A DNA stretch of 64,000 bases from Aurantiochytrium sp. KH105 (Eukaryota > Sar > Bigyra > Thraustochytrida > Thraustochytriidae): assembly GCA_003116975.1 (NCBI GenBank), contig BGKB01000015.1, forward strand, positions 558,001 to 622,000, read 5' to 3'. The notes under the pieces were generated by a model. That model saw only the letters and a program-made list of their open reading frames with translations, did not search any database and had not been told where the DNA came from. This document shows, piece by piece, positions 1-15,000 of the stretch (position 1 is its first letter; each line of letters begins with the position of its first letter). A program made the translations under genes and the position numbers.

Positions 1-3000
1 GGCATAGCGAGCTCCGTGAGCACCAATCCCGTAGCAAACACGCCACCCTTACTGCCGCAAGGAGGCCCAGGACGTCTGCAGGCTTCGGCCTACAGATATG
101 GCGCCCTGTGCATCGGCGGTGACGGTGTCAGCCGTAATTTTAGCGGCTATCTGCGACACGTGAGACTCTGGGCCATGGCACGCACTCAAGAACAGGTACG
201 CGACTGGATGCATCACAGCGTCGGCCCAAGCGTTCCGACGGGTCATGTTGCTTCGCAGACCGCAATGGGTGGAAACGGGCTTGGGCCAACCCCGCGCGAG
301 GACTTGCGCGTTCAAGTGGATGCCGATGACGATGACTGTGGGCCACGAAGCAAAGTAGAATCGATTCTCTCTCTTGGCGAAAGTGCGAATTTGGTCGGCT
401 GCTGGCCACTGACTGAGCCTGGCGAGGGGGGCGCGCTCCCGGTACATCAGGGCACAGTGGATGAGGCCAGTGAGGCCACTCTCTCTGATCCTGCACTCGT
501 TGCATCTTGGGTCGACGTTCAGGTTCCTTTGGTGGACTTTAAACCGTCGCTCACGCTGTCGGCTTCGCTTCTCGACACCAGCGGAACGAAGCAACTACTT
601 GTGGCGCAGCAACCACTTGAAGGCTGTGAGGTTTCCTTTGATCTGGGCGCACGCGTGGGAACGCGGGTCTGCGTCAAGCTCTTTCCTTCGCCAAATGAGC
701 AGCTGGCCACAGTCACGGGGGTCTCGCTCAGTCTCAAGGGTCGCCTTGCCACGACAGCGGAGCGATATCGCGAGCATCTTCTTACGGTGGACCGTGGTGA
801 TGCAAGCTGGCTTCCGCTGTCGTCTCTTAGCGTGTTCTGGAACCTGTGTCTGCGTGCCGATTTCACACGCAGTTTGGTCGACCTTGCCACAAGTCAACCC
901 GCTGCAGCGTCTGAGATGGAGGCGGTTCACTCCCACCGGACCGTCGAGGCTGGAATGGCCAACGCCGAGGCCGAGGAATTGGGTGTTGCACCTACATTTT
1001 CCACTGCGCAAGAAGAAGAGGAACCGAGGCATACGAGTGAAAAGGTGCGTCTTGGAGCGCTGCGGTTACTCGAGTATCAGCTGGAAGCTCGTGTCACGCA
1101 CTTTGTCGACTGCCTTGACGCACCCACGCTTGAAAAGTTTATGCGCGAGAATTTTGTAGAAGCGCCGAACACCGCGCTCGGAGCTGAAGTTGCCGAGCAA
1201 AGTGGGGCCCTCCTCTTGCATTTGCTGAACGCATGCGATCCTGAAGAGTTGCTCGCGTTGCGTGGTTCCATTTTGGATCTTGCGCTTCAAGTGCTTGGAG
1301 ATGCGAGTAACCAAGCCCAGACTGTTGAAGGTCTCGAGCAGCTCGTGGCTTTAATTGCGCGCTGCTGGCCCGTCAAGGGCACCAAGCTCTTCGAGATGGC
1401 TTTCACGAGCGTCATGGAGCAGCTCTGCACCTTGGGGGATCAGCTCGACAAGTTTCGTTCACCACATCACAACATGCTTCGCACCTTTTTTACGAACTTT
1501 ACTCGACCTCTGAACGAACCGTTTGTTCCACATGGGCGTGGGTGTGGACCGCTTCTTCGCGGGGATTTCGCTGAGCTCCCCGGTCAGAATTCCGATACTA
1601 GTAGCAGTGGGTCTGGCGGGAAGTCGTCGCGTTCGTCGCGTACACCGAGGGTGAAGAAGCAGGATAGTAGCAGGACAAGCAACCTGCAGGGTGCTGCTAT
1701 TGCCGCGGCTGTGAGTAATGCCGCAAATGCGAGTGCAAGCGAGGGTACCGACGGCTCCGTGTCAATTCATTCCAAAACCTCGAACGCCTCGCATCAGGTG
1801 ATTGGCGATAGCCGGTCGTTAGATCATGGCGGCAGCGGTAGCGGCAACGCCGCGCGTTTGTTCTCGCCAAATGCAAGGCACGCAGCCAGTGCGATGGGGG
1901 GCGCCCAGTCCAGTCGCGGGGGAGACGAGTCGTCTGTTCAGATCACCTTTGGCAACGTATTACTTTCTCAAAAGGACTCCATCATGGTGCTTAACCTTGG
2001 AGACTATTGCACGATCACAAGTCTGTCGGCCGTTCCCTTTGTTGAACGCTTTTCGCCGTGGATGAGTGGCATGCTTACTGTGGAGGCTTGGCGTTCGCAC
2101 CCACCCATGGCCGGCGATCGATCTCTCATCAAAGCGCACGGTGTCGAGGTGGAGCTGTACGCGTTCAGCGGAAACTTTTCCTACGATCGTGATGGTACCA
2201 TTGGGGTGAAGAGCCACTTTCCGACGGTGGTACCGCGAAATGTAATGCTTTATTCAGGCAAGTGGTATTACGAGGTGCTCTTGGTAAAGACAGGAGAAGG
2301 CGTGGCGCAAATTGGCTGGGCCGACGCCGCCTTCCAAGGCAGTGACGACGATTCCACGGGCACTGGCGATGACGAGCACTCGTGGGCTTATGACGGCCAG
2401 CGTCAGAAAAAGTGGAACAATGGCAGCAATAACTGGGGCAGCAAATGGCATGACGGCTTCATTGTGGGCTGCGCAGCAGACATCGACGGTCGCGTGCTCA
2501 GCTTTTCACTCAACGGATCGTGGTCGCGAAACATGGGCACCGCTTTCAAAAACATCAAGATTACGGGAGGCCTCTTTCCCGCAATCACGGGCGAGCGTAA
2601 TTTCAAGTGCCAAATCAATCTCGGCCAGAAGCCATTCGCGCACGCCCCGCCAAACGGCCATCGTCCGGTCTTTGATTGGATCAAGCAAAACAGACATATT
2701 GTCGAATCGAATGGGATGGGCAAGGCCCTGTCGACAGCTGAGGTGTATGCGAGCCAGCGCGCGAGCCCTATTTCTGACCTCACGGGCCTCGCGCAGAGTT
2801 CGCTGTCCAGCGAAATCTACACGCATGCGCAAAGCGCTCCGTTGCTCTCTGTGAGTCGCTTTCCTGGTGCTGGACCAGGCGTATCATTGCCACCAGGAAG
2901 TTTTGCTTCCTTGATGGGCGGACATTCTAGCAGTAGCAGCGGCGGTGGCGGCAGCAGCAGCAACAGCACTAGTAATGGCGGAGCAATCGGGCCTTCTTCA

Positions 3001-6000
3001 TCGTCATGGCGCGCACGAACGGGTGTCACGCTGATCCGGTGCGGCGTTCGCGGTGGACATACGCGACAGACGGATTTCAAAGACACGCGCTTTGTGGGAC
3101 GGTGTGAGGCGCGGTATCTCCGCATTATCTTTTCCCCGCACAACCTCGCACCCACAATTCCGGCCATGGTGCTGTACAGCCGCGCTCCACTTCCGGCATT
3201 CAAGGATGTAGCAGCAGCCTCGTCTGAGGATAAGGACGCGTCCAAGTCATCTCAGCTTCGGGAGAATGCCAAGCTTCTGTCCAGTTCGGGGTCTCTCGTC
3301 GCCGAGGACCTCTTGGCATCTGGCCGCTTGTCTGACACCCTGCCGAACAAGTGGGGTCACGACACGGAGGAAGACGAGGAGGAGGATGAAGAAGCCGAAG
3401 ACTCCGACTCTGAAGATGACCACGACTACCTTGCCAAGTCGAACGAGGCCTACCAAGACGGCCATGATTCCCTTGGTACAACGGCGGCGGCGGATGGCGT
3501 TGGCGTTGGCGTTGGTGTCGGCGTCTCCGCTGGACTTGGTACATTGAAAGCGAGCGCGAGCGGCATGGGGGCTGTCATGGACAGTGAGAGCAATTTAGAG
3601 GGCGTGCAAGGTGACGATGTTGTCGACGCAAGCAGCAAGTTTGCCTCCGCCTACTTTGGAGGCGTCGACGAAGACCTGACCTCTGCAGATCTTGAAGGCG
3701 CACTCGCAGAAACGGAAGCGTTGCGAGCGGCGTGGACATCGGGAAGTGCAGATCACTCTGCAGCTCGTCCGCCTGCGGCTCAATGGCTGACGCCAGCTGG
3801 CGTGAACAATAGCGAGAAGGAAGAAGACGGGTCGGAGGCAAGCGCGTCTGGCTCGCCAAGCCCTATGAGTTTATCGGCGCTGGCGGCAACGGCGTCATGG
3901 CTCGAAGCTTCAACGGCGAAGATGCTTGCCAAGTCAGGCCCAGGTTCTTCTGATGATCTTCCTTCGATCTCTCAGCTCAAGGGCTTTCTGGAGTCGATTG
4001 CAGAGAACAATATGCCTTTCCCGAAGGCGAGTGAGTTTCAAAAGGGCGACCTCGGAGGAGGATCTCCCACCTCGAAGCTTCGCCAGTACAAAGCGAAGGC
4101 TGGCCTGACGTCGAGCGGCCACGTCAAACATGCAGGCTTGGTTGGTGCTGGTTCATCATCAAGCAAGCGGCGGTCTCGTCAAACTCAACCCGACGCCAAG
4201 GTCGTGGTGAAGCTCAGTGTGGAGGGTATTCGCGGCTCCGTCCCGATGGTGCGCGCGCTTCCCGATAAGCTTCGTTCCACATTTTTAGTCGACCACAAAT
4301 CGACTGCGGAGACGCGTTTTGTCTCTTCGCTAGCTGAAGTCGAGCGCGCTCGCCGTAGCCTAGAGCTTGCTCTTGAGCGTTTTAGTGGAAACATTGGCAC
4401 TGCGACAGGAGGTGTCTGGGATGGGATCGACACGAGCCGTATGTCGTGGGATGAGGCCCTCGAGGCGCTCGGCGAGCAGCACCCTCTGTATAATGCAGTC
4501 GCCGCCGTGCGCGCTGCGCTCGTGGACGGGGTCCTTGCTGCCCTCGGCGAATCTGAAGAGGCGCGCGAGCGCTTGGACTATCTCCAAGCTGTGATCACCC
4601 AGATTGCCGACGAGGAGTACAGCGCACGCATGGCTGCTGAGATGGAGCGAGCAAAGGGAACCCAAGAAAATCACGGCAATCCCACTGCGCTACAAGTGGC
4701 AATCCGCGACGATACTCCGACCTTTTTAGAGTCCGTGGAGCTTCTTCGCCCCACTCGACAGCCTTCCGTTTGTGTCAGCCGATGGTTTCGAATGGTGGAG
4801 CTCTTAACGAATCTTTTGGTCAGGAAGTTCCCTGACGAGGCAGAGGACGACGCAGCGATACTTTTGCGCACGATCGCAACCGAGCGTCGCCCCTTTCTCT
4901 CACTTCCGCTCCTGCACAAGGTATTTTCGCACTTTTGCGTGCATCATACCTGTTCTGCGGAGCAGATCCGTGTGACAGGCAAGCTCGTACGCCGTGGTTT
5001 ACGCGCTCTTAGCCTGTATGACGAAGGTGCTTCGGCCCGTTTCACATGTGATGTCCTCCGTGAGCATTTTTCGACGCCGAGTGTCTTTCTTGGGATATCG
5101 CAGTCCTTTCCAGAGCGACCCGTTTTTAATCTGTTGAAGGCGATTGTTGAGGGCCCCGATGCGACGCTCGCTGTGGAGCATCTTCTCCGGTTATTGGACT
5201 CCATTGGCTCTGGAAATGTTGCTTCCGTGCTGGACAATTTCCCGCTGGTGAGCTGGACGTTGGTCCTTTTGTCACATGCGCTTGAGTCTGAGGCTCGTGT
5301 GATGGCAGAGCGTGCGCTACTCCCGGCTTCAGTGGTTTCCGATGGCGCAAAAGCTGTGCATCCTAACACTGTGTGCGCGACCTGCGGCGCAACTCCAATT
5401 GTCGGGGCTCGGTATCATTCTGTGACGCTGAGTGATTATGACCTCTGTGAGTTGTGTGAAGGCGCAGAACGGTATCCAGACCCAACACATATTTTCCTCA
5501 AGATTCCGCGGCCCTTGCCGCTTCCACCCACCTCAGATCAGCCGAGTCGACTTCCGGTCGGCCCACTTTTGCCCGGCCTTCGCACTTTGCTGCCCTCCGA
5601 GGCAGACGCCCAGGCGGCCGAGCGTCAAGCACGAGCAACGGCGTCGGAGACTATGGCCATGGCAAACGAAGCCAAGCTTGCCGCGGCGGAAGCGGCGGCG
5701 TATCCGACGTGGGGGCAGTCGTCCGCGGCTAAGAAAAGCCCTCTGGGCGGCAAGAGTGCGGTTCTGGAACTTGGAGGCAACTCCGACTCGGAAGAATCGT
5801 TGCAAACGGAACCAAAGGAGAGCGTCGCGGCCGGTGCAGAGGGTGACTCAGCAGGGACGAGCTCCGACACTGGCGTTGTCCACCACGGCACATCTTGCGA
5901 TGGATGTGGTATGGAACCTATTGTAGGCGTTCGCTTCAAGTGCGTCAATTGTGACGAGTATGATCTTTGTGCGAGGTGCGAGTCCGAGCAACAAGCGAGG

Positions 6001-9000
6001 CGTGCGCACTTTGCACTGCATGTCTTCGTTAAGCTACGCAGTCCGCTTCCGGATGAATCCGACAAGAACTCTGAGGCGCTCATTCCCGAACAGGCTCTGG
6101 TAGCAACCTTGCTACACCCCTCCGTGTATCATCGGGTGCGCCGTGCAGAGCAGGAACTCGATGTGATGTCGGGTGCGCGATCTGCTGATGCAGGCGGTGC
6201 GATCGCGAGGTCAACGGGCAGCGGAAGTGGAAGCGTCGGCCTTGGAGCAGGTGAATCAGCCGAGGGTGCGAGTGGGACTGGCGGAAAGTCTGTCGCGCAG
6301 TCCGTCTTGCTTTCCCTCGACGGGGATGATCCCGGCTTGATCAAGCTGGCACGGCGTCGCAGCCATATTCTCAACAGCTCCGGGCGCTTTGGAAAGCCTT
6401 CGGTTCTCAACCCCTTCCACGCCGCCTTTTCCACTAGCGATTCCAGCGTTCTGGACTCACCTCCTTCGCGGCGAGTTCGAGGAACACGCTTCTTTGCCGG
6501 CTTGCAGGGGTCGGGTGAAGGGAAGCACGACGCAGAGCTGCTCAAGGTTGCCGAGGAGGACGACGACGAGCGTACTGACGATGGCGAGGGCGGTGCCTTG
6601 ACCAATTGTCCAGAAGACACGGATGCGCTGCGCGTGATTCTCGGTCTGATAACGTCGCCTGCGCTGCTAGCTCCACTGCAACTTGAGTTGTTCCTGATCA
6701 CGGCCAAGGTGCTTGAGCAGCTGGTGGGCCGTGCTTCAAACGAAAGCGTTCGAAAGGGAGTTCTCGAACACCCGCTTTTTGACGAGCTGCTACGTCGCAT
6801 CGCCGATCTGTCGGAACCCTTTGTGCACTCATCCATTTTGCGCATCGTCGAGGTGGTGTGCTCAAAGTCTGGGAGTAGCTCAGTCCGTGCCCTGCTCCGC
6901 GAGAAAATCATCAAGGTCTTGGACCCCCCGCCTCAGACACCAGTCTTTGTCCTCGAGCTTCTCCTCATTGCGCTTGGCTCCTCTGCGGCCTGTGATCCCG
7001 AGGTGGACGCCTTTGGTACCGAGCCAGAGGGTTTAAGTCGGGCTGTGTCAGAATCTCAGGGCGTTTCTTCGTCACTGCCGCTTCGACGCAATGTGTCGGC
7101 ACCTGGTAGCGGAGGAGGCGCGCTCGGACTTCGCCGCGCAGACGCATCCAACGACATGAGCGGAGAGCCCGTGCGAGCAGTAGACCACGATGCGGCGCCT
7201 CTAGAAGACGTTTCGCCCGGGAGTCTTTTGCGGGAAGACCTTTCCGCAGGCTTTGAAAAGCTCGATGCGCGATCGGTGGCGCGAGTCTTGGGTGTCTTTC
7301 GCAACGCACCGCTGCGGTCAGCTCCACGCGCGCGCGCCTGGGCCTTTGCCTTTCGTATCCTTCGAAAGTTCTGCGAGCCGGAAGCCATGCTCCTCGGCGA
7401 AGGCAAGTCGCGGCTCGATCTCGCGATCCAGTCTGTTCTTGCTGCCGGGGGCGCAATGGTCGCCCTTCTCGAGACGGACGTGGTCATGCTTGTACGGTCG
7501 CTGCTCTCTTCGAGTCGGGGCCACGTGCACGTGATTTTCCAGCAAGGTTTGCTCGATATGTTAGTGAATGCGTTTCTCGTGGCAAGTCCCGTAAATCCGC
7601 GGCTGTATCGGCGCATCGTGTTAGCGTTGACGGACTCGTTCACGAGCGATGCGGACGCGGCCGCGGGATTGGATGAGGGCCCTCTCATTGCTCTGATGGA
7701 AGCTGTTTCGACTGCGATCGGGACCGAAGCTCACATGTCTTCAGAGGCCCTCGCGAAGCCAGACCTTGATCTTCTTCGTGAGGTGCTTGAGCTCGTGTGT
7801 TCGCCGCTGCGCAAAGCTTACGAGCGGAGCGACGCGGCCGCGACACTTCGTCGAGCCCTGCTATCTGCGCTGACCACGTCGCGAGACGGGGCGCCCGCGC
7901 CCGTGCACAATTTTCTGGGATGGCTCTCTGACCCTCCGAAGAGCTCGGAGCCAGCGCGGGCTGCGCGGCAACGGCTGAGCGAGATGATTGTACTTTTGCT
8001 CAGCGAAGTTCTTGGGCGCGAAGATGATGCAGCAGCACCCTTGCTTGATATTTGCGTGTCAGCATTGCGCGATCCCCACGCAGGTCATCCGGAGCCCGTT
8101 GCGGCAGTGATATACGCTCTTATTAGTCGCGAGGCCTTGGCCACACACCTGGTGTTGTCTCGCGCTGGCCTTGAGCTTGGTGTCCAGTCTTTGAAAAGCG
8201 CCGGGGCTGTACAGCCTAGCGGCCTGCTTTTAGAGTCTGACTTGAAAGAAAGTGTCGCGGAAGACAGCTTCATGGCATCGCGAACGAGGGCGCGAATCAT
8301 GGCAACTGTTTCACAGTCTATTTGCCAAGCGCTAGGCACTGCTGTGCCAGTGCCCATGTCAAAACATGGGCGCGGTGGAAGCAACATTGCGGCCGGTGCA
8401 CGTGGCGGTCAGGCATTGACCACAGGATCTTCTCTCCCAGTGTACCATGGAAGTGGATCCTCGTTTCCTTCGCTGCCCATGTCAATGATGTCATCATCTG
8501 CGTCTCTTGCAGCGTCGACAAGTCAGGGGGGGCGAACGAGTCTTCCCGAGTGCCTCGCCAAGCACAGCGCGAATGGTTCGTATGGAGGCTCCACGCCTTT
8601 TGATATTTCGAGTCGTTGTGCGATTCAAAGATCATCAGGGCATCCAAGTGGCGGGAACGGCATGCCTGCCGCGTCCGCGGAAAAGGTCCGTCAGAGACTG
8701 GAACGGCTAATTTGCGTTTCTGAAGGAGAGACGTCCGCCGAGAGGAAAGTTTCTTCTGGTTATAAGCCCCCCAGTGCAAGCCTCGCGAAACTAGGTCACG
8801 GCAACGTGAAGACTGGAAATGCAGTATCGGACTACAAGTCCGCGTATGAAGCCAGCCTGACTGCTGGATCAGCTGCCGGTAGCGTCAGCAAGAGTGACTC
8901 GTCCAAGAAGAAGATGTCGTTCAGCCAGATGAAAAGTATCATGGACGCAAATCGTGCACGCGCGGCCGCGAACGCGCCCGCGCCCGTGAGCTATGTTTTT

Positions 9001-12000
9001 GGACGGGGTTCCACCAACGGAAAATGGTTCATTACCATCGAGTTTCCGTGCGATTCGATTGTGCACGCCGTGGAATTTGACTTCAACAGCGAGGTCCTGC
9101 TCAGCACTTCGAGTTCTGGGAACCGACGTTCCGAGTTGCCGTCCCGCGTCGCGGTCGAGACAGGAACCTCGCTCTCGCGCATGTCGCCGGCGGGTATCAC
9201 TTCGAGCTTCTCGACCAAAATGCAAGCCGAGCGTACCTTGGGCACGGCTTCGATTTGCCTCGCTGCCCCGGTGACTGCTCGTTTTGTGCGCGTCGCTGTT
9301 TTTGCTCCGCCCGAGACAGATCTCGTGCCTTCGTTGGCCCCGAAAACCTTGGCGGAAACAACCGGTCACACGAGCAGCACTGGGCCGACGCGGTCGACAT
9401 TCCCCTCGATGCGGCATTACTCTGGAGTCTTGCCGTATGCAGGAAAACATCCTCGCGGTAGCTCGAACGAAGCCCGAACGGCGCGAACGATGTCAAAGGC
9501 ACAGCAAGCCTTTCAAACGCGGCCGCTCCCTGGAGATTTGGTCGTTCGGGGGCCCGATTGGAAGTGGGCCATGCAAGATGGCGGTCTCGGAACGCGTGGA
9601 AAGGTGCTGGAGATGACCTCGTGGGGCGGAATGCCCGGCAAGGCGGTTCGCGTGAAGTGGCCTTCTGGTACCACCAATGCCTACCGTTGGGGCTACGTGG
9701 AGCACGGAGAGCCCAAGTACGATCTGATGCACGTGCCGAAGAAGGAACCCAATCGACAGCGCGTCGTGATCCTGGACAAGCTCGGTATTTACTGCACGAC
9801 GCTACAGCCTACGCAGGCGCGTTCGGGCCTCATGTGCGCGAATCAGCGCTCTTTGGCCCTCTTTCTCGAGCTGTGCGCCACCGCATGCCGCAACTTTGTG
9901 CCAGTGCAGATGGACCTTGCGCACAGTGAGACGGCCTCGCAGCTTGCGAGCGCATTATCGGACTTTATCCCCGGACCTCAGACCAGTCGGCACGCCCGCG
10001 CCATCATCGGCATGTTGGCGAAGCAAAACAGTCAGCTGGCCTCCTCTCTTCTGCAAAGCATGTTGGGGCCTGTGCACTCACTGACGCCGGCGCACGCCGC
10101 ACTTGCTGCGGAGCTGTGCATCATGAACAATCAGGGTGTGCAAGGTCGAATTCGCCTTTTGTGGGACTTTGTGACATCGAATCTGCGCAAGGGCGAGCAG
10201 AGTCCAATGCTGCTGCCATTTTTCCAGGCGCTAGCCCTTGCGGTGGAACAGTATTCCGTTTCCAATGGAGGCGACTACGCTGCCCAAGCAAGTCGCCTGG
10301 ACTTTTTGGTTTCACCGGAGTCTTCACCGTCGTCAATGGGAGATGCGCCATGCGCGCTGGGCGAGCTGGTGGAGCTTCTTATTGCGCAGGCACGAAGCGC
10401 AACGGCGAGTGCCCCTGCAGAGCAAGCGGCTCTGACCCTGCTCTGTGCTCTTTTGCGCTGCGATACGAAGCTTCGTAGCCTTGCCGTGGAGCATCTCGAG
10501 CTCATGGTGAGCGAAGTCCTTCGTGTGACGGAGGAGGGCACGGACTTTCTTGCTGCAACGCAAGTGTCTGCGGGGCATCAAAGTCAAGGCAGTCGGGCCA
10601 GTGAAGAAGAGGACATCGAGTCTGTCAGCAGTGCCCGGAGCCGCAGCAGCCAGGACGCTGGTCGGCGGCAGCCAATGCAGAATGCCGACATGGTTCGTGC
10701 GCAGTCTGCGCTCAAGATTCTTGGCACAATCTGTAGCTGCCACCCGGAAATGGTACGCTTGACGCGCGATTTACTCGACAGTCTCGCAACTCAGGTTGTT
10801 CCAACGATGCGGGCCGTGCACACAGCAGAGCGAAGCGACGAGGAAATCATCATTTCCTCACTTTCAATGAGCAAGACTGATGAGGCAACCTCCTCTGGCG
10901 CCTTGACGCATCCGCGCGCGGCGCGTCAGACATTATCTCCCGCAGCAAGCGATACAGCGCCTCCATCGATGTCGGCGCCAGCGCCGACGCGAGTTCCTAG
11001 CGTTTCTGCAGAACTCGAACGCGCCATGCGTACAGGTAGCACTCCGTCATCTGTGCCAAACGTGCCAACTCCACCTTTAACTCCGCGTAGTCGCGCTTTG
11101 CAGGGAGCGCGAAGCTCACGCAGCTTTGGACTTCGCGGGGCGGGCGGAAGAGCCTCCTTTAACTCGCGGAAGCGAGTGTGTGAAACACTACACCTGCTCT
11201 TACAAAAGACCCTATATGCTCTGTCGGATGCGAGCTGCGCCGAGCCGATCAAGACGTACATTGGGGAAGGTATGATCCTGGAAACGGTCCTTGAGCAACT
11301 CATCGAGTTTGATCGTGCTAAAACCGCAGCCCAGGCAGAGCTCAAGCAGCTGAACGAGGCGCTGAGCCAATCTCGCAGCTCAAGTAGCCGTGGATCTCGC
11401 TTGCCAAAGTCTACGCAACAGGGAGTCACATCGTTTGCTTCGGCCGGCGGCGCGGCTGACCCGAGCAAGTCAAGTGGAGAAGACAGTGGCGATTCCGGAA
11501 AGGAGGTCAAGTCCGGAAGCACAATGTCCTTGGAGAGCAACTTGAAGCTCTTGAAAACGGGGATTCTTGAAAGTCCCCACGAAACGGGACCCAGGGAGTC
11601 GTTGTCACTATCAGCCGCCTCACAGGCGGCAGTCGTCCGCGTGTGTGAGCCTTGGGATGCGTGTCACGAGGCTGCGTTGGATCTGGTGAAGTCGTGTCTC
11701 AACCTCCACCCGGCAAACCAGTCCCGCGTAGCAGACTTGCTCGCTCGCCAGATCGACGACAAGGCCGGCATGAGCAACTTTGTTGTCAAGATTCTGACCG
11801 ATGTTGCTGTACTGGTTCCCAAAGTTGCCGTGTCCATCTGGCGGCCGCGCTGCGTGGTCGAAGAGATCGTCAATGGCGCTCTCATTGGCGGCGGAGATCT
11901 CGGAGCCGGGTCCTCCATGGACACGGAGGAGGTGAGCTTCCGACTAGACCCTGATAATTGCGGCTCGACCATAAGCGTGAGCGACGACGGCATGAGCGCA

Positions 12001-15000
12001 ACGCAAGTGTCGTTTGAAAAGTGGGGCATGGTCCGCGCTGACATGGAAATTCCGTCGACGGGTGTAAGCAGATGGGACGTTTCCATCGATATCAGCTCGA
12101 AGGGCCACATTTTTGTTGGTGTTGCGACCGCAGCATCAAATTTAGGCTCGTATCTTGGCAACGACAAGTATGGGTGGGGCTACATTGGCAACAAGGGCGC
12201 ATGGCACAATAAACACAAGGTGAAGACGTATGGTCGAGACTTTCGCACAGGACATGTTGTCACGGTGATTATGGACATGAATGAAGGCGTTCTTTCCTTT
12301 GCAGTGAACGGCGAAGATCTTGGAATTGCCTTTGATGATGGTCTCAAGGGCAAACAATTGTATCCGGCGTTTGCCTTGTACCAAAAGGGCGACTGTTTTA
12401 CCGTGACGAGTTGCTCTATGGCCAAGGTGAAGGCTTCGATGTCATCGGCATTGCAGGGACTCAGCCTTGGTTCGTCTGGCTTGTTGGATGCCACTCGTGT
12501 CGCTCTTTCCGGGGCCGCAGGTGCGGATCTCGGAGCCATGGAGGCGAGCGGGGATTTGACCTCACGACTGCGCTTTCACCGTTCGGGGCCAGTCTACACT
12601 CTTCCTGCCAAGTTACTCGTGCACGAAATGCTTCAGCTCGGTGGCGTTCTTGGGGGCTCAGACACGATCGAAGAGGGCGCCGAGGAGAATGTTCGTCGCA
12701 ACGGGCCAGAGCAGAGCCCGTCTTCCTCATCCTCCTCGTTGCCACGAGTGCAGGAGAGCCAGAGGTCGCCCTTGTCGTCAGGCTCGCAGGACGAAGTCGA
12801 AACATGGGATGATAACAAGCCGCAGATCGCGCGTACTGCGCCCGTCGTGGGACAGTGGGGTGTGCTGATGCCGCAAGGCGTAATGCTGGTGGAAAAGCTG
12901 ACGGGCTGCACGCTGTGCAGCCTTGTTGCAGAGGCAGAGTTTGTGGATTTGATTCGCACTAGCGAGCTTCCCTCGTCGATTCCCATTCTCGACGAAACGG
13001 CGTTGACCGAATTGGCAAAGAGCAACGCACAGCGAGCGATGCCCCCACAGTCAATTCTGCGCAAGCTCGCAGACATGGGCGGGCTAGTGAAGCTAGCAAA
13101 GCTTTCTCGTGTACGACTCGACTTGCCCGCGCGTGAGGAGTTGACAGAAGAGTCGCGCGCGGCACTGGCAGCCAAGTCTGTTTCGATTGATACGATTGCG
13201 ACAGGACCAGTTGAGACTCGCGCTGTAACGTGGGCCTCGTGGCTTGACCGGCTGCAAATTTATTTTGGCATGGCGAACTTTGATCGTACGTTTGTGAACG
13301 ACAGGGACTGCATGGGTCTCTTGTTTGCGCTGTTGGGCGTGGATGCGGCGCATCTTTCTGATGATAAACGTGGTCGCATCGAGCCATCCGAGCAAGCTCT
13401 CGAAGATCCGGACGGCGCGCTCTTTGTTGCTCTGAGCAAGCACTTTGCGCGCGCAAGAGGGAAGGCAGCTGCCGAGTCCCGGAAGTGGGCTGTTCAGCAC
13501 GGGGTGCTTGACAGCATTCTTCTCCGCATTGGGCGAATTCAAGCGGAAGAGCCGCGGGATCCGGAGCGAGCAGCTCGCTTCGCAGACCCGTTCACGACGC
13601 AGGCACCGACTACCGCGGGACGCACGGGCAACGCTGGCGCGGACAATGACGCCGAGTCGTCCTCCTCGCCGTCTGCGTCCGCGACGGTGCGGGCGTTGCC
13701 GTCTATGGTCACCTCCAAGATTCGGGACTTTGTGAAAGAGAAACCTTTCAAGTCATCGAAGGAGTCAGATAAGACTCTCTGGGCGCCCGGATATGGTCAT
13801 GGATCTACGGACACGTCCGTGTCGGACCGCATGCGCGAGAAGCAGCAACAGGAGAAGACGGATCGCACACTTGCGACCATGAGTGTATTGACGAGCTTCC
13901 TGAACACCTCCAAGGACGCGGACGATACTCTTGATGACGACGTGTGGGCAGAAGTCGCTGAGGTGCTCGAAGCGTCATGCTTGCTTCGTGTGCTCATGTC
14001 ATTTCTATTTGGCAACACAATCAAGGTGGTCCTCGATAATTTGGTGCTTTATCGTGCGTTGCTGCGTTTTGTCTACGTGCTGGCTCAACACCCACAACTT
14101 GCGCGAATCCTGTGTCCTGTGGAAGGGGTGTACAGGTCCGTTCAGCAGCTCATGGAGGAACTTGAGGACCTTGTCGAGGACCTCAGCGAGGAGGATGAGA
14201 CGGAGGAAGGTCTGTTGGCGACCGAGGACGAAGAAGGCGTGACGGGCGAAACGAGCGGCGCCAATCTGCAGAGCGAAACCTCGAATCAGGATATGGCCCA
14301 CTCCTTTCAGGAACTGCAAGGGGCGAGCCGCGGAAAGTCTGGGGGTGATGAGGCGACGAGCGAGGGAAGACCGCTTCTTGCCGATATCTGTGATCTACCC
14401 TTTAAAGATATGGTGCACACTGTTGCGGGTGCTGTGAAGAAGAGCGTCGACGCATTCCACGAGAGAGAGCGCGCCGCCGAGGAGGCGAAGCGGGCTCTTG
14501 AGCAGGAAAAGGCGGCCAAGGCCGGCACCAAGCCAGGCGAAGATGCAACAAATGTGGAAGAAGCGGATCAAGGCGGAGTGAGCGACGCCGCGAAGGACGG
14601 CCCGAAGGATGGCGCCTCGACTGAGAAGGACACTTTGGACCTTGACGAGAGCGAGGCGGTCTTTACGCGTCAACTGAACCAGATCTACGAGGCGGCCCTG
14701 CGCCCTGAGCTGTTTGGCAGCCGTGAAATGGCAGATGAAGATGGGCGATACAACCACCACTACCGCACGCACATCGAGGACGACATCAAGGGCAAGGTGA
14801 GTCAAACGCGTATGCGCAGACTGAATCGCGAGCTCAAGGCGCTGCGCAAGTCGCTTCCTCTTCATTTCAACTCGTCTATAGCCCTGCGTGTAGACCAGAA
14901 ACGACCGTTCGTGGCGCAATGTATCATCTTCGCGCCCGATAACACGCCGTACGACAGCGGATGCTTCCAGTTCGACATTTACTTTCCTCCCGAGTACCCT

